In this document: piece by piece, positions 28,954 through 37,748 of the stretch
Numbering within the stretch: the stretch's first letter is position 1
Layout: each line of letters begins with the position of its first letter
The notes under the pieces: model-generated
What the model was told of the DNA's origin: nothing
Database searches by the model: none
What the model saw: only the letters and a program-made list of their open reading frames with translations
Assembly (NCBI RefSeq): GCF_025356155.1
Contig: NZ_JANXUQ010000064.1
Location: forward strand, 1-64,000
DNA: 64,000 nucleotides
Source: Rhodoferax sp.
GTDB taxonomy: Bacteria > Pseudomonadota > Gammaproteobacteria > Burkholderiales > Burkholderiaceae_C
Direction: 5' to 3'
Program-made: the position numbers and the translations under genes

Positions 28954-29640
28954 TCAGACCGACGTGGCGCCCGCCTGGCGCAAAAAGTCTGCCAGCGTTT
29001 TGCCCGTCTCGTCCCTGAACACCGCGTCTTGCACCTGCGGCGCATCCATGCGGTCCAGCCGAAAGCTGCGAAAGGCGTTGCGCGACTCGCACCAGGCCGC
29101 CAGCGTCCAGACCTTGCCCCAGAAAAAGCAGCCCAGCGGGCGGACATTGCGCTGGCTGCTTTGATCCGCTGCGTCGCGATAGGCAATCGTCACCTTGCGG
29201 CGCAACTGCACGGCCTCGCGCAGGGTTTGCAGACTCTGCTGGATGGCGGGGTCTACGCTGAACGTGGGCGCGTACAGCGCCAGGCTTTCTGCCGCGGCCC
29301 GGGTTTGGCGCGGCAGTATCGACAAAATCTTGCCCAGCGCCTGCTCGGCGTCGCGCGCCATGGCCGGGTCCAGCCAGGCCTGGGCTAGGCGCGTGGCGGC
29401 CACCAAGGCCCGGGCTTCGCCTGCGCTGAACATCAGTGGCGGCAGCTCAAAGCCTGCTCCCAGCCGATAGCCCACACCGGCCTCGCCCTCGATGGGCACA
29501 CCCTGGTGCTGCAGGTCGGCCACATCGCGGTAGACGGTGCGTTCGGACACCTCCAGCCGTTCGGCCAGAAATGCCGCCGTGGTCAGACGGCGCCCCCGTA
29601 TGAGTTGGACGATGTGGAAGAGTCGGTCGGCGCGGCGCAT
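28954..29640 (-). CDS. YafY/WYL-family transcriptional regulator (HTH_11 + WYL)
   Basis: MRRADRLFHIVQLIRGRRLTTAAFLAERLEVSERTVYRDVADLQHQGVPIEGEAGVGYRL. Confidence 0.9.
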   Translation of the reverse strand: MRRADRLFHIVQLIRGRRLTTAAFLAERLEVSERTVYRDVADLQHQGVPIEGEAGVGYRLGAGFELPPLMFSAGEARALVAATRLAQAWLDPAMARDAEQALGKILSILPRQTRAAAESLALYAPTFSVDPAIQQSLQTLREAVQLRRKVTIAYRDAADQSSQRNVRPLGCFFWGKVWTLAAWCESRNAFRSFRLDRMDAPQVQDAVFRDETGKTLADFLRQAGATSV

Positions 29641-29657
29641 GGTGTGTTTTGCATTTT

Positions 29658-29708
29658 AAGCCGCTAGCCCCCGCGGAATATGCATGAGTAGCTATAAAAA
29701 GCGTAGCG
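29658..29708 (+). repeat. Repeat family A, copy 6
   Basis: aagccgctagcccccgcggaatatgcatgagtagctataaaaagcgtagcg; overlaps the 3' end of the EVE-domain gene. Confidence 0.75.
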
Positions 29709-30132
29709 TTTCTAAAGGCGCACCCATCGCCTGGGCGATCAGCCGCATGTCGTGGTCGCTGACGTCGAACAGGCCAAAGCGGAATTTATAACCCCAGCGC
29801 TGGCGATTTTCCACAAATTCAAAGACATCGAGCAGGGGAAGGATGGAGGCCTCCTGCGCCGGTACGTAAACGATATCCCGCCGGTTTGGCACAAAACCGC
29901 CTCCCATATCGAAGGGGTAGGGCGCACCCGCCTGCACCAGCCCTATGGATACAAACCGCTGGCAACTGTCCTTGCCGCCCATGGTGACAGTTGGCGAATA
30001 GTAAACCACGCGGTCGCCGGGGTGCACGCGGCGGATGGCGGCCAGCTTGCCGTGGCAGACCTGCATGTAACCGCCCTCGCAGCCGCGGCGGGCGTGCGTT
30101 GCGCTGGCGACGGCAATCCAGTTTTTGGGCAT
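29692..30132 (-). CDS. EVE domain-containing protein
   Basis: MPKNWIAVASATHARRGCEGGYMQVCHGKLAAIRRVHPGDRVVYYSPTVTMGGKDSCQRFVSIGLV. Confidence 0.85.
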   Translation of the reverse strand: MPKNWIAVASATHARRGCEGGYMQVCHGKLAAIRRVHPGDRVVYYSPTVTMGGKDSCQRFVSIGLVQAGAPYPFDMGGGFVPNRRDIVYVPAQEASILPLLDVFEFVENRQRWGYKFRFGLFDVSDHDMRLIAQAMGAPLETLRFL

Positions 30133-30242
30133 GGTGGTGAACTCCGGTAGTGAATCGATGAAGCCCCGATGGTGCGCTGGCCCTACTGACAACGCTATGT
30201 CAGCAGGCACTCGCGCATGACGCCAAAACCTACGGGAAAGCC

Positions 30243-33209
30243 ATGACACCCCAGAGCCCCGTTGCCTTCCATTGGCATCCAGCCCATGGGATACTGCCGC
30301 CTGTGAACGACGCCTCGAAATCATCCTCTGCAGGGGAAGGCCCCTGGAAAATGGCCCTGGAAGGCTCGGGCGTGGGGGTCTGGGACTGGAACCTGGCGAC
30401 CGGCGCACAGAGCCACTCTCGCCACTGGGAAGAGATGCTGGGCTACCAGGTCGGTGAGCTCACCAGCGGTTACCGCGATTTTGAAAACCTGGTGCACCCC
30501 GACGACCTGTCCATGGTGCAGGACGCGGCCAACGCTTACCTGGACGGGCGCAGCGCCGAATACGCCGTCGATTTTCGGATGCGCTGCAAGGACGGCAGCT
30601 GGAAATGGATTTTGGCCCGTGGCATGGTGGTGGAGCGCGACCTGATCGGCTCCCCGCTGCGCATGATAGGCACGCACACCGACATTTCCGAGCGCAAACG
30701 CGCCGAAGAAGAGCTGCTAGCCCTCAATGCCGAGCTGCTGGAAAACACCCAGTTGTTGCAGACCACGTTGACCAGTATCAGCCAGGGCATTTTGCTGTTT
30801 GACGCCAACCACCGTGTGCGCAAATTCAACCCCCGGGTGTGTGAACTGCTGGACCTGCCGATCACGCTGCTGGCGACCCTACCGACCGAGCAGGACTTGG
30901 TGCATTTCCAAATGCGGCGGGGTGACTTTGGCCCCGACGCGCAACTGGTGGACGCCGCTGCGCGCCGCGACCTGATCCATGCGTCCAACGGTGCGACCGA
31001 CACCTTGCCTGAACATTATTTGCGCCAGACACCGGCCGGCCACACGCTGGAGGTGCGCACCCAATTTCTGCCCGGAGGTGGCAAGGTCCGAACCTTTGCC
31101 GATGTCAGCGCCTATATCAAGGGCGAAGCCGACCGCAGGCGTTTGAACCAGTTGCTGGACGCAACCCAAACCATTGCCGGCGTGGGCGGTTGGGAGCGCG
31201 ACTTCGTGGCTGGCACGGTCTACTGGACGGAGGGCGTGTACCGCATCCTGGAGGTTACCCCTGAGGAGTTCACCCCGGGGGACCTGGCGACCACAGAGCG
31301 CTTTTTCACGCCTCAGGCCCGCGAGCTAATACGGCCCATACAGCCGCCAGACGGTACGGTCGCTGAAACCACGCACGATCTTGAATTGGAGATGGTGACC
31401 TGGACTGGACGTCACATCTGGATACGCTTTAAGGGAACCACTAACTGGGAGCAGGGGCATGCGCTGAAACGCACCTCGGTGTTGCAGGACATCACCGACC
31501 GCCGTTTAGCGGAGGCCGCCGCGCGCGAAAGCGAAGAGCGTTGGAAGCTGGCTTTGGAAAGCACGGGCGACGGCGTGTGGGATTGGTATGTCCAGGCCGG
31601 CACCGAGTTCTTTTCCAAACGGCTGCTGCAAATGTGTGGTTACGGCGGTGATGACCTGAACAGCCGCCCCGAAGAATTCGACGACCGCACCCACCCCGAT
31701 GACACCGAGCAGTTGCTCCAAGCGCGGCTGGACCATTTTGAGGGCCGCACACCCAGCTACCAGAGCGAGCGCCGCATCCTGTGCAAAGACGGCACCTGGA
31801 AATGGGTGCTGAGCCGCGGCATGGTCATCAGCCGCGATGCCGATGGCAAACCGCTGCGCATGATCGGCACCTTCACCGACATCTCCAGCCGCAAGGAGGC
31901 AGAGGCACTGATACGCCAACAGGCCTTCTACGACACGCTGACCGGCCTGCCCAACCGCCGCATGCTGCGCGACCGGTTGGAGCAGGAGATCAAGAAAAGC
32001 AAACGCGACCACGCGCAGCTCGCCATCCTATTCATCGACCTGGACCACTTCAAAGAGGTGAACGACACGTTGGGCCATGACCGCGGCGACCTGTTGCTGG
32101 TAGAGGCCGGGCGGCGCATACAGGCCTGCGTACGCGCCTCCGACACGGTGGCGCGCATGGGTGGCGACGAGTTCACCGTGATACTGACCGAGTTGCCCGG
32201 CAGCAGCCACCTGGAAGGCATTTTGCAGAAAATGCTGCGCTCGCTGGGCGATGTATTCCAACTCGGCACCGAGCAGGTGTTTGTGTCGGCCAGCATCGGC
32301 ATCACCATGTACCCGACGGATGCGACCGAGATCGAGGACCTGTTGAAGAACGCCGACCAGGCCCTTTATGTGGCCAAGGGCGCCGGGCGCAACCGTTTTG
32401 GTTTCTTCACGCCCGCGCTGCAAGAGGCCGCGCAAACCCGCGTGCGCCTGGCCAACGACCTGCGCACGGCGCTGGTGGAGCAGCAGTTTGAGGTCTATTA
32501 CCAGCCCATTGTGGAGCTGGCAACCGGCGTCATCCACAAGGCCGAGGCGCTGATCCGCTGGCACCACCCTACGCGCGGCATGGTTAGCCCGGCATCGTTT
32601 ATTCCCATTGCAGAGTCCAGCGGGCTGATCGTGGAAATCGGCGAATGGGTGTTCCAGCAGGCAGCCCGCCAGGTAAAGACCTGGCGCCAAAATCTGGCGG
32701 CCGATTTCCAGATCAGCGTCAACAAATCACCGGTGCAGTTCCACCACACCAGCTCCGGCCGCGAGCCCTGGGCCACCCAGCTTCTGGCCCAGCATTTGCC
32801 TGGCGACTGCATTGCGGTGGAGATTACCGAAGGCCTGTTGCTGGACACCAGCGCCAGCGTGGCCGAAACCCTGCTAGACCTGCGCGCAGCTGGCATACGC
32901 GTATCGCTGGACGATTTCGGCACCGGGTATTCGTCGTTGTCGTACCTGCAAAAATTTGATATCGATTTTGTCAAGATTGACCAGTCGTTTGTGCGCCATT
33001 TGGTGCCCGACTCTACCGACCTGGCGCTGTGCAAAGCCATCATCGTCATGGCCCATGCGTTGGACATGCGGGTCATTGCCGAAGGCGTTGAGACCGAGCA
33101 ACAGCGCGACCTGCTGGCCTCTGCCGGGTGCGACTATGCCCAAGGCTATTTGTACGCCAAGCCCATGGCAACAAAAGAGTTTGAGGCCTTTATGGCCGAC
33201 TACAACTGA
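30243..33209 (+). CDS. PAS/PAC-GGDEF-EAL cyclic-di-GMP turnover protein (start may be 30303)
   Basis: Multiple PAS repeats (WKMALEGSGVGVWDWNL, WKLALESTGDGVWDWYV), RASDTVARMGGDEFTVIL, KAEALIRWHHP, LDDFGTGYSSLSYLQKFDIDFVKIDQSFV. Confidence 0.92.
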   Translation: MTPQSPVAFHWHPAHGILPPVNDASKSSSAGEGPWKMALEGSGVGVWDWNLATGAQSHSRHWEEMLGYQVGELTSGYRDFENLVHPDDLSMVQDAANAYLDGRSAEYAVDFRMRCKDGSWKWILARGMVVERDLIGSPLRMIGTHTDISERKRAEEELLALNAELLENTQLLQTTLTSISQGILLFDANHRVRKFNPRVCELLDLPITLLATLPTEQDLVHFQMRRGDFGPDAQLVDAAARRDLIHASNGATDTLPEHYLRQTPAGHTLEVRTQFLPGGGKVRTFADVSAYIKGEADRRRLNQLLDATQTIAGVGGWERDFVAGTVYWTEGVYRILEVTPEEFTPGDLATTERFFTPQARELIRPIQPPDGTVAETTHDLELEMVTWTGRHIWIRFKGTTNWEQGHALKRTSVLQDITDRRLAEAAARESEERWKLALESTGDGVWDWYVQAGTEFFSKRLLQMCGYGGDDLNSRPEEFDDRTHPDDTEQLLQARLDHFEGRTPSYQSERRILCKDGTWKWVLSRGMVISRDADGKPLRMIGTFTDISSRKEAEALIRQQAFYDTLTGLPNRRMLRDRLEQEIKKSKRDHAQLAILFIDLDHFKEVNDTLGHDRGDLLLVEAGRRIQACVRASDTVARMGGDEFTVILTELPGSSHLEGILQKMLRSLGDVFQLGTEQVFVSASIGITMYPTDATEIEDLLKNADQALYVAKGAGRNRFGFFTPALQEAAQTRVRLANDLRTALVEQQFEVYYQPIVELATGVIHKAEALIRWHHPTRGMVSPASFIPIAESSGLIVEIGEWVFQQAARQVKTWRQNLAADFQISVNKSPVQFHHTSSGREPWATQLLAQHLPGDCIAVEITEGLLLDTSASVAETLLDLRAAGIRVSLDDFGTGYSSLSYLQKFDIDFVKIDQSFVRHLVPDSTDLALCKAIIVMAHALDMRVIAEGVETEQQRDLLASAGCDYAQGYLYAKPMATKEFEAFMADYN

Positions 33210-33682
33210 ACGCCACGGTTACCACCCATGCGAGCCGCTGCAGACTGCTTGCCACCGGTAGCCGGCGAGACCATGCCAACCTTGCCAAGACCAAACGCTG
33301 GCATGTTCACATAGATGTTTTCGTAGGTTCCTGGATTGGCAACATAGGTCTCGTGCCAAATGCCGACCGAGCCATTCGTACCAACAGCGCGGTTGAATGC
33401 CCGCCACGCAGGCAAATGCTCAGCCTCTTTGTCGCGGGCGTAGGCCAGCAGCTGCTCCATGCTGCGCCAGTACTGGACCATGATGGTCGTGCGGCCGAAC
33501 CACGACTCGGCGTGCAAAAAGCCCGACTCTGGCTGCTGTGAAAGCTCGGTGATCATGCGCGGCATCGCCATGACGACCGGCCCCCACTTGTTGACCTTCC
33601 AGAAGCTGTTGATGCGCACGCCGATCAGGAACACGACAAATGGTCCGTCCAGGGTTGCGGTCAGGCGGTCATTTCGAATCAT
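33200..33682 (-). CDS. DUF4188-like monooxygenase-family protein
   Basis: FVVFLIGVRINSFWKVNKWGPVVMAMPRMITELSQQPESGFLHAESWFGRTTIMVQYWRSMEQLLAYA. Confidence 0.8.
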   Translation of the reverse strand: MIRNDRLTATLDGPFVVFLIGVRINSFWKVNKWGPVVMAMPRMITELSQQPESGFLHAESWFGRTTIMVQYWRSMEQLLAYARDKEAEHLPAWRAFNRAVGTNGSVGIWHETYVANPGTYENIYVNMPAFGLGKVGMVSPATGGKQSAAARMGGNRGVQL

Positions 33683-33740
33683 GGGTGCGCTTCGTTGTTA
33701 GAGTGAGGAAGCCGACGCGTGCCAAGGCAGAGGGCCCCGG

Positions 33741-34126
33741 TCATTGTCCGGCAGGTGGTTGCCAAAGCTCTACCTTGTTGCCTTCGGGATCAATGACCCA
33801 GGCAAACTTCCCGTACTCGGAATCGTCGATCTTCTCCAGTACGTTGCAGCCTTCTTCGCGCAAGACTTTGACCAGGGCGTGGAGATCCTCCACCCGGTAA
33901 TTGACCATGAAAGGTGCGGTACTGGGCGCGAACTGGTCATCGTGCGCCGAACCAATGGACCAGATGGTGGAGCCTGCAACCGGCTTGCCTTGCGCATCGG
34001 CCCAGGGGAAAGCAATGCCGCCCCACGCCTGGACATCGATTCCTAGGTACCGTTGTACCAAGCCTGTTGAGCCGGAGCGTCTTTTGCCTTGAAGAAGATG
34101 CCGCCGATGCCAGTGACGCGTTTCAT
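33741..34126 (-). pseudogene. VOC (glyoxalase/bleomycin-resistance) family protein with an apparent 1-nt frameshift near 34053
   Basis: MKRVTGIGGIFFKAKDAPAQQAWY (34126 leftwards) then a frame change to QRYLGIDVQAWGGIAFPWADAQGKPVAG...AWVIDPEGNKVELWQPPAGQ; the ORF track catches only the second part from a TTG. Confidence 0.75.
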
Positions 34127-34168
34127 GGAAGCCCCGTGGTTGGGTGGTGGTGAGGGTACGTAGTAACG

Positions 34169-35440
34169 CTAAATTCCACGCGCATCGTACAGCGCCGCAT
34201 CCAACACTTCCACCCAGTGCCGCACCGGCGTTTGTGTGCCGCTTTGCAAATGCGTGACGCAGCCAATATTGGCCGATACGATGACCTCACTGCCTAGCTC
34301 CCCTAGGTGCCCCAGTTTGCGGTCGCGCAGTTGGTAGGCTAGCTCAGGGTTCAGCACGCTGTAGGTGCCGGCCGAGCCGCAGCACAGGTGGGCTTCATTC
34401 ATCGCGGTGCGGATGTTGAACCCCAACGCGCCCAGGTGCTGCTCGATACCGCCCTTGAGCTTCTGGCCGTGTTGCAGCGTGCACGGCGGGTGCAGGGCCA
34501 GCGTGGGTGAATGCGCGCGGATGCGGTCGGCCAGCGCCGGTGCGCTGGTTTGCAGGGCTTCTACGATGGTGGGTAGCAGCTCGCTGAGGTCGCGTGTCAG
34601 CGCACTGATGCGCTGCGCCTTGGCGGCATAGGCTGGGTCGTCTTGCAGGATATGGCCATATTCCTTGACCGTGACACCGCAACCCGAGGCATTCATGACG
34701 ATAGCCTCCACGCCGCCGTCACTACCCTCGCCCTGCACATAGGGCCACCATGCATCAATGTTGGCGCGCATCTCGGCCTTACCGCCATCCTGGTCGTTGA
34801 GGTGGAACTTGACCGCGCCGCAGCAACCGGCTTTGGGCGCCACCACGGTTTGTATGCCGGCTGCATCCAGCACGCGTGCGGTTGCGCTGTTGATGTTGGG
34901 TGCCATGGAAGGCTGCACACAACCTGCCAGCACCAGCACCTTGCGGGCGTGTGTGCGGGTCGGCCACGTGCCAGCGTCCTGTTTGGGTGGCACCTTTGCC
35001 TTGAGGCTGGCGGGCAGCAGCGGGCGCACCATCTGGCCCAGTGCCATGGCCGGGCCGAACAGCGGCGACGGAATGCCTTCTTTCAGCGCCCAGCGCAGCG
35101 CTTTCTCGGTGGCGGGGCGGGGCACCTTGGCGTCCACCAGCTTGCGGCCAATGTCGAGCAGGTGGCCGTAGTCCACGCCGCTGGGGCAGGTGGTTTCACA
35201 GTTGCGGCAGGTCAGGCAGCGGTCCAGGTGCTGCTGGGTTTTGCGGGTGGGCTCGTGGCCTTCGAGCACCTGTTTCATCAGGTAGATGCGGCCGCGCGGG
35301 CCGTCCAGTTCGTCGCCCAGTAACTGGTAGGTGGGGCAGGTAGCGGTGCAAAAGCCACAGTGCACACACTTGCGCAATATGGCTTCGGCGGCCAGGCCAT
35401 CCGCAGTGTGGGCGTATTCGGGGGCGAGCTGGGTTTGCAT
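34169..35440 (-). CDS. glcF: Glycolate oxidase iron-sulfur subunit
   Basis: ILRKCVHCGFCTATCPTYQLLGDELDGPRGRIYLMKQVLEG; CLTCRNCETTCPSGVDYGHLLDIGR. Confidence 0.93.
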   Translation of the reverse strand: MQTQLAPEYAHTADGLAAEAILRKCVHCGFCTATCPTYQLLGDELDGPRGRIYLMKQVLEGHEPTRKTQQHLDRCLTCRNCETTCPSGVDYGHLLDIGRKLVDAKVPRPATEKALRWALKEGIPSPLFGPAMALGQMVRPLLPASLKAKVPPKQDAGTWPTRTHARKVLVLAGCVQPSMAPNINSATARVLDAAGIQTVVAPKAGCCGAVKFHLNDQDGGKAEMRANIDAWWPYVQGEGSDGGVEAIVMNASGCGVTVKEYGHILQDDPAYAAKAQRISALTRDLSELLPTIVEALQTSAPALADRIRAHSPTLALHPPCTLQHGQKLKGGIEQHLGALGFNIRTAMNEAHLCCGSAGTYSVLNPELAYQLRDRKLGHLGELGSEVIVSANIGCVTHLQSGTQTPVRHWVEVLDAALYDARGI

Positions 35441-35467
35441 GGGTGTTGGTCCGTGGCCTAGCGTGAC

Positions 35468-36712
35468 TTACCAGGCGGCAAACAGGCGCTGCGGGTTGAA
35501 GATGCCCTTGGGGTCCAGGCTGTGCTTGAGGCGCTGCTGGATGGCCATCTGCGCCGAATCGGTTGTGGAAAAATCGTCTGTAGCCCTCGTGGAATAAGCG
35601 TTAGGCGCTACGAAAAGTGTAGCGTACCCGCCGTGGGTGTGTGCCAGTGCCTGCAGTTGCGCGCCAGCATCCAGGGGCGCCCACAGCCAGCGCAAGCCGC
35701 CGTGCCACTCTACCAACTGGGGCCAGGGCAGGGCATCGAATGCCGGTGCGGTCTGTGCGACGCTGAGCCTCCACAGCGCCATCGCGGGGTCGGCAGGGCG
35801 GTGAAAGAAAGGCAGTTGCTGGTCTCTGCACAGCGCCCAGTCACCCTGGGCTTGTGTGTTGTCCAAGCGTTCACCGCGTTGCTCGGCCAGCATCTTCTGG
35901 CAGGCCGCCTCGACTGCGGCCACGGCGCCGCGCAGGCGTACAAACAGCAGGTCTTTGCCGGTGGGTTTTGCTGTGTCGTCGTGCACCCAGCAACTGGCGT
36001 TCAGCGGCAGCGGCTGGCCGCCCCAGCGGTGCAAGCACTCCATTGCGCTGGTCTGGTCCAGCGCGAAGACCAGCGTGGACTCGGCCGGTGCAATCGGCAA
36101 CACTTTAAGTGAGATCTGGGTGATCAGCCCCAGCGTGCCCATGCTGCCGACCATCATGCGCGACACGTCGTACCCCGCAACATTTTTCATGACCTGGCCG
36201 CCAAATACCAATTGTTCGCCCAGTCCGTTGACCATGTGCAGGCCTAGCACGTATTCGCGTACCGCACCCGCGTTGGCCCGCGCCGGGCCGCTCAGGCCGG
36301 CGGCGACCATGCCGCCGATGGTCGCTGCGCGACCTTCGGCGGAGCCGCAAGATGGCGCACGCTCGCCCCAGGGCTTGGCGTGGGTCGCTACTTGCAGATT
36401 GGGTGACCAGGCGAAGTGCGGCGGCTCAAAGGCCAGACACTGGCCGCGTTCAGCCAGTACGGCCTCCAGTTCGGTCAGCGGCGTGCCAGCGCCCACGGTC
36501 ACCACCAGTTCAGATGGCTCGTAGCTGAGGATGCCGTTCAGGCCTGCGGTGTCCAGCACTTCGCCTTGCAGGCTGTTGTGGCCATAAAAGTCCTTGCTGC
36601 CGCCCCCGCGTATGCGCAGCGCAGTGCCAGCGGCCGCCGCGGCGCGGATGCGGTTGGCGATTTCGTCAATGACGCGGTGTTGGGCGGTATCCTGTGAATC
36701 CATGGCTTGCAT
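35468..36712 (-). CDS. glcE: Glycolate oxidase FAD-binding subunit
   Basis: ALRIRGGGSKDFYG, GRAATIGGMVAAGLSGPARANAGAVREYVLGLHMVNGLGEQLVFGGQVMKNVAGYDVSRMMVGSMGTLGLI. Confidence 0.92.
   Translation of the reverse strand: MQAMDSQDTAQHRVIDEIANRIRAAAAAGTALRIRGGGSKDFYGHNSLQGEVLDTAGLNGILSYEPSELVVTVGAGTPLTELEAVLAERGQCLAFEPPHFAWSPNLQVATHAKPWGERAPSCGSAEGRAATIGGMVAAGLSGPARANAGAVREYVLGLHMVNGLGEQLVFGGQVMKNVAGYDVSRMMVGSMGTLGLITQISLKVLPIAPAESTLVFALDQTSAMECLHRWGGQPLPLNASCWVHDDTAKPTGKDLLFVRLRGAVAAVEAACQKMLAEQRGERLDNTQAQGDWALCRDQQLPFFHRPADPAMALWRLSVAQTAPAFDALPWPQLVEWHGGLRWLWAPLDAGAQLQALAHTHGGYATLFVAPNAYSTRATDDFSTTDSAQMAIQQRLKHSLDPKGIFNPQRLFAAW
35575..35624 (+). repeat. Repeat family A, copy 7, inside glcE
   Basis: cgtctgtagccctcgtggaataagcgttaggcgctacgaaaagtgtagcg. 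Confidence 0.65.
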
Positions 36713-36797
36713 GGTAGCGAGGGCCGGGCCGCTGTGGCGTGAAACTTTTGCGGCGCAGGGCCCAAAAAATTACACGCGGGGCAACGGATAGCGGGGC

Positions 36798-37748
36798 TTA
36801 GTCCGCGAAGAAGTTTACCGGCAGGCCTGGCACATCCACCCTTAGCGATAACACACAACCCGATTGCGGGAACGCCGCCAGTTCGGCTGCGCTGCGTTTG
36901 TAGCGTGCCGTGGTCACGTACAAAGTCTTGCGGTCCTCGCCGCCAAAACACGCCATGGTGGGGCAGACGGCGGGTGTGGGGTACTCGGCCAGCAGGCGGC
37001 CATCGGGCGCAAACTTGCTGATGCGCTGGCCTTCGAACATGGCGGCGTAGTAGTTGCCTTCCATGTCCACCGCTGCGCCGTCCGGGCGCCCTCGGTAGGG
37101 TGGCAGCCCGTTGTCGCAGCGCGGGGCGTCCCATTGCCAGTCTGCGGGTTTGGGCGGCAGTTGCTGGAAGATGCGGTGGGCGGTCAGCGCATTGGCATCC
37201 ACATCAAAGTCCCAGGCGTGGATGATGTGGTTGGGTGTGTCGGACCAGTAGGCGGTCCTGCCGTCCGGGCTCCAGCCCAGGCCGTTGCCGGTCAGCGCGT
37301 CGCCCGCGTGTTGCTGCACCATTGGCGCGCGGCCATTGCGGCAATCGATGGAGAACAAAGCCGCCGCGCGGTTGGCCTTGGGTTCGTCTATGGTGCCCAC
37401 CCAAAAGCGGCCCAGCGCGTCGCACTTGCCGTCGTTGGCGCGCACGGCGGCGGTGTCGTAGGGCAGGGTGGTGAGCAGCTCCAAATCGCCACCCCAGTCA
37501 CGGGCGCGGAACACGCCATCGCGCCGTGCAATGACCAGGCCGCCCGTGGTGGCGGGTGCAATACAACCGGGCTCGGTAGGCATGTCCCAGGTATCGACTG
37601 TGCCCATGTAAACATTGGCGCGGCACACTTTTTTGCCGGGAATGTCGACCCAGTACAGAGCCTGTTCCAGAGGGTGCCAAAACGGGGATTCGCCCAGTTC
37701 AAAGAAGTCGGGGCTGACGGTGTTCCACTGCTGCTGTTGCTGCATCAT
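36798..37748 (-). CDS. SMP-30/gluconolactonase/LRE family protein
   Basis: ELGESPFWHPLEQALYWVDIPGKKV; DGKCDALGRFWVGTIDE; GNGLGWSPDGRTAYWSDT; PDGAAVDMEGNYYAAM. Confidence 0.9.
   Translation of the reverse strand: MMQQQQQWNTVSPDFFELGESPFWHPLEQALYWVDIPGKKVCRANVYMGTVDTWDMPTEPGCIAPATTGGLVIARRDGVFRARDWGGDLELLTTLPYDTAAVRANDGKCDALGRFWVGTIDEPKANRAAALFSIDCRNGRAPMVQQHAGDALTGNGLGWSPDGRTAYWSDTPNHIIHAWDFDVDANALTAHRIFQQLPPKPADWQWDAPRCDNGLPPYRGRPDGAAVDMEGNYYAAMFEGQRISKFAPDGRLLAEYPTPAVCPTMACFGGEDRKTLYVTTARYKRSAAELAAFPQSGCVLSLRVDVPGLPVNFFAD

Noticed and set aside
30712-30730. gctgctagccctcaatgcc as another family A copy
   Set aside because: Only the first ~13 bp match and it lies in the coding PAS linker; the AGCTAT/ATAGC half is missing.
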